Source of the DNA: CAZDDY01 sp964504455 | GTDB lineage: Bacteria; Patescibacteriota; Minisyncoccia; Phycocordibacterales; UBA9973 | Assembly: GCA_964504455.1 (NCBI GenBank) | Contig: CAZDDY010000020.1 | Coordinates: 1-9,259 of the forward strand | Direction: 5' to 3' | Length of the DNA: 9,259 nucleotides | Shown: positions 1-4,529 of the stretch, piece by piece | Numbering within the stretch: the first letter of the stretch is position 1 | How the letters are laid out: the number at the start of each line of letters is the position of its first letter | Program-made: the position numbers and the translations under genes | The notes under the pieces: model-generated | What the model saw: the letters and a program-made list of their open reading frames with translations, nothing else | Told to the model about the DNA's origin: nothing | The model's database searches: none

Positions 1-30
1 GGGTGAAGTCGTAGAGGAAGTGAGAACTAC
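1..30. repeat. Cassette left-end repeat, copy 1
   Basis: It matches 621-650 at 27 of the first 29 positions, both copies starting gggtgaag and sharing aggaagtgagaact. In copy 2 it directly follows the 95-bp repeat, overlapping it by the GGGTG core. By analogy another 95-bp copy should lie just left of the window. It also overlaps the last codon of the 126-aa gene. Confidence 0.75.
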
Positions 31-407
31 TTTAACGAACGGAAAAGTAGAGTACTGGCAGCGAGCCAGCCAAGGCTATCCGTAATAGCGTGTACTAAAA
101 TATTCGATTGTATAAGGCCAATAATGATAAAAACTACTCCATGAGTTAGAAATGCCCAAGCACTAAAAATTATTAAAGTTCTATTTTCGTTTATTTTTGT
201 TGAAGCTTTCCATAAGAAAATTCCCCAAATAAAGAATAATGTAGTAAACATTAATTCAAAATCCCATTGGTATGGTTGCCTAATTAAAAAATCACCCAGA
301 AATGTACCTGGGGCTAAAAAACTTGAAGACTGAAGAAGTGCAAAAATAAATACGATTACAAACCACCAAAGGTATAGCGAGACAAGTCGAATTAAAATCT
401 TACTCAT
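27..407 (-). CDS. Small four-helix membrane protein, DUF6632-like
   Basis: A 126-aa integral membrane protein with four predicted helices at about residues 8-28, 50-67, 78-98 and 105-122. The pattern around helices 2-4 (FELMFTTLFFIWGIFLW, then NRTLIIFSAWAFLTHGVV, then HAITDSLGW) resembles the DUF6632 family of small bacterial membrane proteins of unknown function. That assignment is from memory of the family pattern and is tentative. The ATG at 407 is the natural start, just ahead of the first helix; no convincing Shine-Dalgarno lies upstream. The gene ends in TAG inside the cassette end repeat (1-30). It is the only gene in the distal cassette at the tRNA-His locus, so it is probably cargo. 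What it does cannot be told from the sequence. Confidence 0.8.
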   Translation of the reverse strand: MSKILIRLVSLYLWWFVIVFIFALLQSSSFLAPGTFLGDFLIRQPYQWDFELMFTTLFFIWGIFLWKASTKINENRTLIIFSAWAFLTHGVVFIIIGLIQSNILVHAITDSLGWLAASTLLFRSLK

Positions 408-441
408 AAGTATAGTTTACTAAATTCTTAAATTTCTTGCT

Positions 442-456
442 GGGTGCCTATCGGGA
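442..456 (-). repeat. Orphan copy of the tRNA-His 3' end (candidate att remnant)
   Basis: The 15 bases gggtgcctatcggga are identical to 2001-2015, which cover the 3' acceptor strand, the discriminator and the start of the T stem of tRNA-His. The similarity stops at 457. Such a displaced 3' fragment is the usual scar of an element that integrated into the 3' end of a tRNA gene and brought a replacement end. The pair 442-456 and 2001-2015 would then bound an island of about 1.56 kb. Confidence 0.65.
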
Positions 457-530
457 ATTTTGATCCTTACAGGATCAGTACACCTTTTCGATGAACTCGA
501 AACAAGTTTCTCATTCATAACGAAAAGCTT

Positions 531-625
531 TTCAAATCCCGAACAGAAGACAAGTGGTTGTCTTCTTTATGGCCCAAAGACGCAAAATGACCCACAAACT
601 ATGTGAGTCATTTTGATCTTGGGTG
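531..625. repeat. 95-bp perfect direct repeat, copy 1
   Basis: Identical base for base to 1911-2005, with a period of exactly 1380 bp; identity stops sharply on both sides. It contains a 9-bp perfect inverted repeat (545-553 with 558-566, loop gtgg), a 12-bp hairpin (584-595 with 603-614), and the final GGGTG that in the second copy is the end of tRNA-His. Perfect identity in non-coding DNA suggests recent duplication, recent insertion or strong constraint on the ends of a mobile unit. Confidence 0.95.
584..614 (-). terminator. Cassette-borne hairpin, terminator-like, copy 1
   Basis: The 12-bp arms 584-595 and 603-614 enclose a 7-nt loop. One position is a C/A mismatch as plus-strand RNA but a G-U wobble as minus-strand RNA, so the structure is better formed in the minus-strand transcript. 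The minus-strand 3' arm ends in TTTT. Same structure as at 1964-1994, where it follows tRNA-His directly. Confidence 0.5.
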
Positions 626-650
626 AAGTTGTAAAGGAAGTGAGAACTGA
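621..650. repeat. Cassette left-end repeat, copy 2
   Basis: Near copy of 1-30, with two differences in the first 29 bases. It overlaps the last five bases (GGGTG) of the 95-bp repeat and leads into the 3' end of the 324-aa gene. It marks the junction between the two cassettes. Confidence 0.75.
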
Positions 651-671
651 GGTTGGAAATTTAAAGTTGAG

Positions 672-1646
672 TTAAATTTGTTTATTTAAGCCTTCTTGGA
701 AGAGTTTTTGGGCTTTCTCAATACCTTCCTTGATATTATTGTATTGCTGTTTAAAGGCATCAAATTCTACAGTTGTAAGAATAATTACTTTTCCTGATTC
801 AGATTTGTACTCATACTTACCAGTCTCCTGATTAAGAGAACCTGCCATAATCCTGGCTAGTGCATCTCTTTTCTCTCTGAAACCGCCTGCGTACTCGGCA
901 AGTGAGTCAATTCGTAAACCTCCATAATTTATGGTTCTATCATTTTTAAGATTTTGGTATATAGGATTATTTTTTAGTGCTAAATAAAATTTAAGTACAT
1001 CTTGAGTATTGGCAAAATTTGTAACAAATCGAGTTTCTCTATCCCCTTTTGCTAAGTTACTACTTTTCTCTATATCAATGTGTTTAAAACCTATAGCAAT
1101 CTTATTGTCTGAGGCAGTTTGGATAATTAAATTTTTCAGTTCTTCCATTTGCGACAAGGGAATGTCAAAATAGATTCTCTCCTTACCCCATTCAAAATTA
1201 CCGCTTTCTTTCATTTCTTTAGCAATTTTATTTCTATATTCATACCAAAAATGTCCGTGATCGGTTTCGCCATTCTTTACACTAAAACTTGAAAACTCAT
1301 CTTTGGCTCCTTCTTTAGAATATGTAGGATTTTTATTAGAAAGGTGATTTCTTATTTCTTCTATTTTTTCTAAATCCTCGTCATGTTTATTTTCTTTTTT
1401 CCTCTTTTTTTCTTCAGCTTTAAGATGTTCTATACCGCGTGTTTTCCATGCTTTCATCAAGTGATTTTTTTCCTCATCAATATAAGTAGGAGGTGTCCAA
1501 ACCTCTTCTAAGATCTCGGAAGGTAGTCCGCTATATTGAGAAGGAATAATAGGCAAAGACGATAAACTGTCCTGCTGGTTAGTAGTTGATGTGTTTTTTG
1601 GAACTTCTTTTATTTCTGGATTAGATGAATTTAATTTTTCTAACAT
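672..1646 (-). CDS. Unrecognised 324-aa soluble cassette protein
   Basis: I do not recognise this protein. It has no signal peptide and no membrane segment. Residues 1-60 are Ser/Thr/Pro-rich and probably disordered; 75-105 are very rich in Lys and Glu and probably helical. A more ordered region follows from about 130, with WYEYRNKIAKEM, KERIYFDIPLSQ, the charged KGDRETRF, YGGLRIDSLAEYAGGFREKR and a C-terminal helix at 295-320. The ATG at 1646 follows the 71-aa gene's TAG by 2 nt and has AGAAGAG about 9 nt upstream as a ribosome site, so translation is probably coupled. It is the main cargo of the tRNA-proximal cassette. A defence, toxin or plasmid-type role is possible from context only. The gene looks more AT-rich than the housekeeping genes to the right. 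Confidence 0.85.
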   Translation of the reverse strand: MLEKLNSSNPEIKEVPKNTSTTNQQDSLSSLPIIPSQYSGLPSEILEEVWTPPTYIDEEKNHLMKAWKTRGIEHLKAEEKKRKKENKHDEDLEKIEEIRNHLSNKNPTYSKEGAKDEFSSFSVKNGETDHGHFWYEYRNKIAKEMKESGNFEWGKERIYFDIPLSQMEELKNLIIQTASDNKIAIGFKHIDIEKSSNLAKGDRETRFVTNFANTQDVLKFYLALKNNPIYQNLKNDRTINYGGLRIDSLAEYAGGFREKRDALARIMAGSLNQETGKYEYKSESGKVIILTTVEFDAFKQQYNNIKEGIEKAQKLFQEGLNKQI

Positions 1647-1648
1647 AT

Positions 1649-1864
1649 CTAAAATCTCTTCTGGGTCTGACTTACTTTACGTTGTTCTTCCTGTTTTGCT
1701 TTCTGTAGTTCGTGAGTATAGTATTCGTACTCTTTTTTTGCATTATTAACTTTTTGTTCGAGTGTTGAAATCTCTCTTTTTTTATAATCTAAATCTCGAG
1801 TCGCACTTTCAAACTCTCTCTTATAATAATCAACCTCTCTTTTTAGTTGATATTGATCCGCCAT
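1649..1864 (-). CDS. 71-aa coiled-coil protein, first gene of the cassette operon
   Basis: A short, strongly charged protein starting MADQYQLKREVDYYKREFE. Almost the whole length (about 5-62) has heptad-like spacing and many Lys, Glu, Gln and Tyr, as expected for one long coiled-coil helix. There is no membrane segment. The ATG at 1864 lies 8 nt after a consensus -10 box, so the message is probably leaderless; no Shine-Dalgarno is possible. The stop TAG is 2 nt before the ATG of the 324-aa gene. A small helical partner protein in front of a larger unknown protein recalls partner or antitoxin-like arrangements, but nothing in the sequence proves that. Confidence 0.75.
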   Translation of the reverse strand: MADQYQLKREVDYYKREFESATRDLDYKKREISTLEQKVNNAKKEYEYYTHELQKAKQEEQRKVSQTQKRF

Positions 1865-1872
1865 ATATGCTT

Positions 1873-1881
1873 ATTATATCA
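1873..1881 (-). promoter_or_regulatory. Extended -10 promoter of the cassette operon
   Basis: On the minus strand the bases read TGATATAAT, a perfect extended -10 (TGnTATAAT). No good -35 is visible, which an extended -10 can tolerate. The ATG of the 71-aa gene starts 8 nt downstream, placing the start of transcription at or next to the start codon. The promoter lies inside the unique part of the cassette, between the gene and the 95-bp repeat, so the cargo would be expressed independently of tRNA-His. Confidence 0.65.
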
Positions 1882-1910
1882 CATCTAAAAAGTAGAAAAT
1901 TGAAAAAGTC

Positions 1911-2005
1911 TTCAAATCCCGAACAGAAGACAAGTGGTTGTCTTCTTTATGGCCCAAAGACGCAAAATGACCCACAAACTATGTGAGTCATTTTGATCTT
2001 GGGTG
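1911..2005. repeat. 95-bp perfect direct repeat, copy 2, abutting tRNA-His
   Basis: Identical to 531-625. Its last four bases are the 3' end of tRNA-His (discriminator plus acceptor), and the preceding G is the base directly after it. The first 12 bases (1911-1922) are the reverse complement of 2010-2021, part of the T arm of the tRNA, so the 87 bases between them are bounded by an inverted repeat. Confidence 0.95.
1964..1994 (-). terminator. Hairpin downstream of tRNA-His, terminator-like
   Basis: Second copy of the 12-bp hairpin, arms 1964-1975 and 1983-1994, starting 7 nt after the tRNA discriminator base. With the G-U wobble it forms only in the minus-strand transcript, the direction of tRNA-His. 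The 3' arm ends in TTTT followed by GCG, so it is a weak intrinsic terminator or a 3' processing barrier. A second perfect hairpin follows at 1925-1946. Confidence 0.55.
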
Positions 2006-2074
2006 CCTATCGGGATTTGAACCCGAACTGAGAGTTCCACAAACTCTAGTGCTAACCATTACACTATAGGCACC
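2002..2074 (-). tRNA. tRNA-His (GTG)
   Basis: The cloverleaf is clear: acceptor GTGCCTA with TAGGCAC, plus the extra 5' G opposite C73 that marks histidine tRNAs. The anticodon stem AGAGT/ACTCT encloses TTGTGGA with anticodon GTG, and the T arm reads CGGGTTCAAATCCCG. CCA is not encoded; the bases after C73 are CAA. The gene is both the target and the boundary of the accessory region to its left. A stable hairpin ends 3 nt before its 5' end, leaving no room for a private promoter close by, so it may be read from the upstream gene and cut out. Confidence 0.97.
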
Positions 2075-2077
2075 ATG

Positions 2078-2103
2078 TTAAAAAGCCCTTGCAGGCTTTT
2101 TAA
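2078..2103 (-). terminator. Hairpin between the membrane-protein gene and tRNA-His
   Basis: A perfect 10-bp stem (2078-2087 with 2094-2103) with a 6-nt loop; the minus-strand 3' arm reads GGCTTTTTAA. It has the form of an intrinsic terminator for the 198-aa gene, whose stop codon is 13 nt upstream. It sits 3 nt before the mature 5' end of tRNA-His, which makes the tRNA's own transcription hard to explain unless read-through occurs. Confidence 0.7.
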
Positions 2104-2116
2104 ATATATACCACAT

Positions 2117-2713
2117 TTACTTTCCGTCCGGAAGCGGAGCTTTTTTATATTTCTTCCACAATCGATATTCATACAATTGGCTTCCCGATACAGCAACAAA
2201 GAGAAGAATAAGGTATACAAGAAAAACTTCAGAAAACGGAATTCGCACTCCACGAAGTGATCCAATAATAAAAACAAAATACCAGGACGACACTGAAATA
2301 CCTCCCAAAAGAAAAGCAATCTTTCGTGCAAGTCGTTCGCGAACTGGCCGTTCACCTGCAAAATGAATATTGATAAGGCGAGGTTGTAAATAGAAGTTAA
2401 GCATAAGACCATTTATTATAATTACCCCGAGAGCGATTGTTTTCGTTAGAAATTTTCCATTTGCAAGAAGTACATCTTGTTTTGGTATAAACAAAGCGAC
2501 ACCAGAAACAACTAGCACGATAAGTGCAAGCCAGATAACTTTTGAAAGTGTCGCCATAATATCGGCTTCTTTTTTCGAAATACGAAAATCTTTCAAGAAT
2601 CTAAAAAATAATACATCGGTTACTGTTGCAGCTCCCAGCCCAACAACCACTCCAAACATATGGAGAATAGTCCATAATCGTATCTCGTCTGTAATAAATT
2701 CAATAAGTGGCAT
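2117..2713 (-). CDS. Five-helix membrane protein of unknown function
   Basis: A 198-aa integral membrane protein with helices at about 13-36, 57-77, 88-108, 132-151 and 160-181, and a basic C-terminal tail (YEYRLWKKYKK). Helix 1 carries a histidine (H18) and is followed by a charged loop; the layout recalls small CopD or DUF2214-like membrane proteins, some of which bind haem or metals. That is a topological likeness only. The ATG at 2713 has no Shine-Dalgarno, but a promoter-like -35/-10 pair lies in and just after the end of the dehydratase gene, so it may be transcribed on its own as a nearly leaderless message. It lies 17 nt after that gene. Confidence 0.88.
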   Translation of the reverse strand: MPLIEFITDEIRLWTILHMFGVVVGLGAATVTDVLFFRFLKDFRISKKEADIMATLSKVIWLALIVLVVSGVALFIPKQDVLLANGKFLTKTIALGVIIINGLMLNFYLQPRLINIHFAGERPVRERLARKIAFLLGGISVSSWYFVFIIGSLRGVRIPFSEVFLVYLILLFVAVSGSQLYEYRLWKKYKKAPLPDGK

Positions 2714-2717
2714 AGGT

Positions 2718-2746
2718 GATATATAAAAATTAGTTTATTGTATCAA
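2718..2746 (-). promoter_or_regulatory. Candidate promoter of the 198-aa membrane protein
   Basis: Minus strand TTGATA (2746-2741), a 17-nt spacer and TATATC (2723-2718); TATATA two bases earlier is an alternative -10. The -35 lies within the last codons of the preceding dehydratase gene. The ATG is only 4-6 nt after the -10, which fits a leaderless message. Confidence 0.5.
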
Positions 2747-3011
2747 TCAATACGGCAAGCGCTACGTCTTTTTCTGTCACACCACCTTCATCGTGTGTGG
2801 AAAGCGTAAGCGTCACTTTGTTGTATTCAATCAGAATCGTTGGGTGATGATTTTGTGCTTCAGCTTTTTCAGAAACTTTCTGCACAAAAGAAATCGCCTC
2901 CGTAAAATTCGAAAATAGAAACACTCGTTTCAAAACGAGAGAGTAAGAATCATACTCCCACTCTGGGATACGAGACTTTTCTGAAAGCAATTCTTGATTT
3001 GAAAGTATCAT
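2730..3011 (-). CDS. Pterin-4a-carbinolamine dehydratase (PCD/DCoH family)
   Basis: A 93-aa protein matching the usual length of this family. The active-site signature is present: NHHP at 54-57, then TLTLSTHDEGGVTEKD at 67-82, with the family's TH and G-[LV]-T-x-x-D pattern, and a C-terminal helix ALAVLID. The enzyme dehydrates 4a-hydroxytetrahydrobiopterin in the cytoplasm, normally to recycle the cofactor of aromatic amino acid hydroxylases. Bacterial homologues occur without such hydroxylases, so the role here is open. The ATG at 3011 is chosen over an in-frame ATG at 3098, because the upstream 29 residues overlap the 72-aa gene and look unlike the family. The start lies 1 nt after that gene's TAA, with AAGAAGAG upstream, so the two are probably translated together. 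Confidence 0.93.
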   Translation of the reverse strand: MILSNQELLSEKSRIPEWEYDSYSLVLKRVFLFSNFTEAISFVQKVSEKAEAQNHHPTILIEYNKVTLTLSTHDEGGVTEKDVALAVLIDTIN

Positions 3012-3012
3012 T

Positions 3013-3231
3013 TTATTTCTCTTCTTGTATATCCTTAAGTGGCATTGGCAATTCGAGAAGCATTCCTTCAACATTGTGTGGGTGAAGAGATTCTTCAATT
3101 ACTGAAAATGCCTCATTAATATCTTTCGTATCCCATCCTTCTTGTGTGCGTAAAAGTTCAATAATAAGTTCTCGTGGAAGTTCTTTTCCAAGTTCTTGGC
3201 GAATATAGGTTATAAGTTCTTTGTTAATCAT
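3013..3231 (-). CDS. 72-aa helical protein, CPR-type small domain
   Basis: Residues 3-45 (ELITYIRQELGKELPRELII, then LLRTQEGWDTKDINEAF) form a three-helix pattern with a GW...DI.EAF core. I know this pattern from the N-termini of many CPR proteins, where it looks like a small UBA-like or winged module of unknown function. Here it stands alone, followed by a short tail ending DIQEEK. The ATG at 3231 shares its A with the TAA of the upstream peptidoglycan-binding gene (TAATG), with AGGA just upstream. The next gene starts 1 nt after its stop. This tight coupling suggests the three products are made together. No enzymatic motif is seen. Confidence 0.8.
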   Translation of the reverse strand: MINKELITYIRQELGKELPRELIIELLRTQEGWDTKDINEAFSVIEESLHPHNVEGMLLELPMPLKDIQEEK

Positions 3232-4343
3232 TATTCCTGATAGTTAATTGTAGGTGTATCAATTTGTAATATCGGATCATAACAACCGACAAGTTCATTT
3301 GCGACACGCCGTGTTGCTTGATACCATGCCCCAGTTGGCTCAATTAAACCCCACACAGAGAGCGTTGATTTTGAATAATCTTTTTGGAATTTTTTGACAA
3401 GGGCTTCTGTTGTAGCATCATATTTTCCCGTCACTTTAACCTGATTATTTTTATATAACGTATTGAGGAATTTTTGAATACGAATAACATCTCCTCCGTT
3501 GTCTCCAGGTTGCTGATAGCGAGTAAAGTACGGACATGGATACAGTGGTTCCTTGCACATCAAAGAATTAGTATTGAGTCTTAACGTCTGTGTGACGCGA
3601 ACGATTGGTACGTTTATTTCTGAACGATCGAGGATGAATGTTTGTGTAGTTGTTCCAGATGGACGTTTAAAGATTCCGCTGATTCGATTTACGATTCTAT
3701 CAATTAAGTTTTTATTCTCCTCAGCAACTTCTTGTACTGGTGGTCTTGTTCCTGGTGGAAGCTGACTTATATTTGGCGGATTGTAGACAAGTGGCGGATT
3801 CACAATACCACCGCCTCCCCCTCCACCGCCTCCACCTGAACGTGCAGAAATAGGGACCCAATCAGTTTTTACACATGCATTTGCGTCCGCGCAATTAAAT
3901 TTTATCCAGCCACCATAAGCCCCTGACGCCCATGCCCATCCAGAAAACTCACCTGCTGTTGTTATGGTGACACCACCATTTGCAGGATTAAAATTTATCC
4001 AGCCACTTGTACTACTCCACGCATAGCCATTTAAAACACCCGTACTCGGTACGACATTTACACCTGATGTTGCTGGATTAAAATTTATCCAGCCCAACTC
4101 TTCTCCCCACGCATAGCCATCAATCCCTGAACCGTCAGAAATACTAATAGGCGAAGGTGCGTTTGTTGGACGAAAATTTATAAGCCCCGGAGCTGGTGTT
4201 GTACAAGTAGTATCGTGACACACTTTTGCTTTGTAAAAAGTTGTATTAATAGTGCCTGTTGAACCAGCTGCCGACACAAAAGAAGCAGTTTGTAGAAAAA
4301 CGAATGTGACTGCGAAAAAGAGTATTGTGTATTTCAATCGCAT
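3231..4343 (-). CDS. Secreted GYAW-repeat protein with C-terminal peptidoglycan-binding domain
   Basis: A 370-aa exported protein. The signal peptide covers about 1-25 (MRLKYTILFFAVTFVFLQTA, cleavage near SFVSAA). Three related repeats follow: GYAWGEELGWINFNP (76-90), GYAWSSTSGWINFNP (106-120) and GWAWASGAYGGWIKFN (135-150). Next come a run of glycines (about 170-179), a Pro-rich linker, and a PG_binding_1-like domain at about 278-350 (GGDVIRIQKFLN, VTGKYDATTEALVKKFQKDY). It probably attaches to the cell wall and displays the Trp/aromatic repeats outside. An in-frame ATG at 4397 is rejected because it would start inside tRNA-Leu and put 18 polar residues before the signal peptide. The chosen ATG is 7 nt after the tRNA 3' end and has no Shine-Dalgarno. 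Paired Cys at 42/47 and 263/270 may form disulfides. Confidence 0.9.
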   Translation of the reverse strand: MRLKYTILFFAVTFVFLQTASFVSAAGSTGTINTTFYKAKVCHDTTCTTPAPGLINFRPTNAPSPISISDGSGIDGYAWGEELGWINFNPATSGVNVVPSTGVLNGYAWSSTSGWINFNPANGGVTITTAGEFSGWAWASGAYGGWIKFNCADANACVKTDWVPISARSGGGGGGGGGGIVNPPLVYNPPNISQLPPGTRPPVQEVAEENKNLIDRIVNRISGIFKRPSGTTTQTFILDRSEINVPIVRVTQTLRLNTNSLMCKEPLYPCPYFTRYQQPGDNGGDVIRIQKFLNTLYKNNQVKVTGKYDATTEALVKKFQKDYSKSTLSVWGLIEPTGAWYQATRRVANELVGCYDPILQIDTPTINYQE

Positions 4344-4350
4344 ATTTTTG

Positions 4351-4434
4351 TGCACGGGAGAAGATTTGAACTTCCATACCCTTGCGGGCGCTACCACCTC
4401 AAGGTAGTGCGTCTACCAATTTCGCCACCCGTGC
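4351..4434 (-). tRNA. tRNA-Leu (GAG)
   Basis: A class II tRNA with the acceptor GCACGGG/CCCGTGC, discriminator A, a long variable arm (CGCCCGCAAGGG) and the anticodon stem CTACC/GGTAG around TTGAGGT, giving anticodon GAG. CCA is not encoded; CAA follows the discriminator. The secreted peptidoglycan-binding gene begins 7 nt after the 3' end, so the tRNA and that mRNA are almost certainly one primary transcript. Confidence 0.96.
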
Positions 4435-4501
4435 AAGACGCTTCAATGTATAAAATCCGCGCGTGACCCCAGTATGCCATAAAATATAAGGGTTTTCAAA
4501 C

Positions 4502-4528
4502 AAAATCCCGGGATACTCCCGGGATTTT
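4502..4528 (-). terminator. Terminator of rplS
   Basis: A perfect 12-bp stem (4502-4513 with 4517-4528) with a 3-nt loop and a GC-rich core TCCCGGGA. The minus-strand 3' arm ends in TTTTGTTTG. It starts right at the rplS stop codon (4530-4532) and closes the tRNA-Val, pseudouridine synthase and rplS unit. The arms end in A and T runs on both sides, so it might also act weakly on the other strand. Confidence 0.88.
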
Positions 4529-4529
4529 T

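Larger units (their letters stand above)
1..620. mobile_element. Distal cassette of the tRNA-His array (left end may be cut by the window)
   Basis: This stretch starts with the 30-nt element that also starts the next cassette at 621, and ends with the same 90-nt element that ends it (531-620). Between them are one minus-strand gene for a small membrane protein (27-407) and a gene-free stretch (408-530). The gene-free part holds a 15-bp copy of the tRNA-His 3' end (442-456) and short inverted repeats: 462-467 with 471-476, 486-491 with 497-502, and 484-490 with 521-527. The cassette reading is inference from repeat layout; no recombinase is seen. The inner tRNA fragment suggests this unit may itself be composite, with an older junction at 442. 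Confidence 0.5.
621..2000. mobile_element. tRNA-proximal 1380-bp cassette at the tRNA-His 3' end
   Basis: The unit runs from one GGGTG core (621) to the next (2001) and is 1380 bp long. It carries a two-gene minus-strand operon (1864-672) with its own promoter, and ends in the 95-bp repeat. Its outer boundary coincides with the 3' end of tRNA-His, a classic target of tyrosine-recombinase integration. It encodes no recombinase, so it would have to be mobilised in trans or be a remnant. Direct observation: repeat boundaries and the tRNA junction. Inference: mobility. Confidence 0.6.

Noticed and set aside
531..625. Integron attC site
   Set aside because: The element has hairpins and sits between cassettes, but it lacks the GTTRRRY and RYYYAAC core boxes at its ends, and the junction core is GGGTG from a tRNA end.
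672..1646. Assignment of the 324-aa protein to a HopA1-like or other effector family
   Set aside because: A vague likeness of the region 155-230 was considered, but no diagnostic motif could be named with confidence.
1..2005. CRISPR array
   Set aside because: Only two long copies, 1380 bp apart with genes between them, and no short regular spacers.
2059..2412. 117-aa minus-strand reading frame
   Set aside because: It overlaps the 198-aa membrane protein gene, tRNA-His and the hairpin in a different frame, and has no family likeness.
2730..3098. 122-aa version of the dehydratase starting at 3098
   Set aside because: The extra 29 residues overlap the 72-aa gene in another frame and do not resemble the family; the ATG at 3011 has a ribosome site and family length.
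4344..4397. 18-residue N-terminal extension of the peptidoglycan-binding protein
   Set aside because: It lies within tRNA-Leu and would hide the signal peptide.
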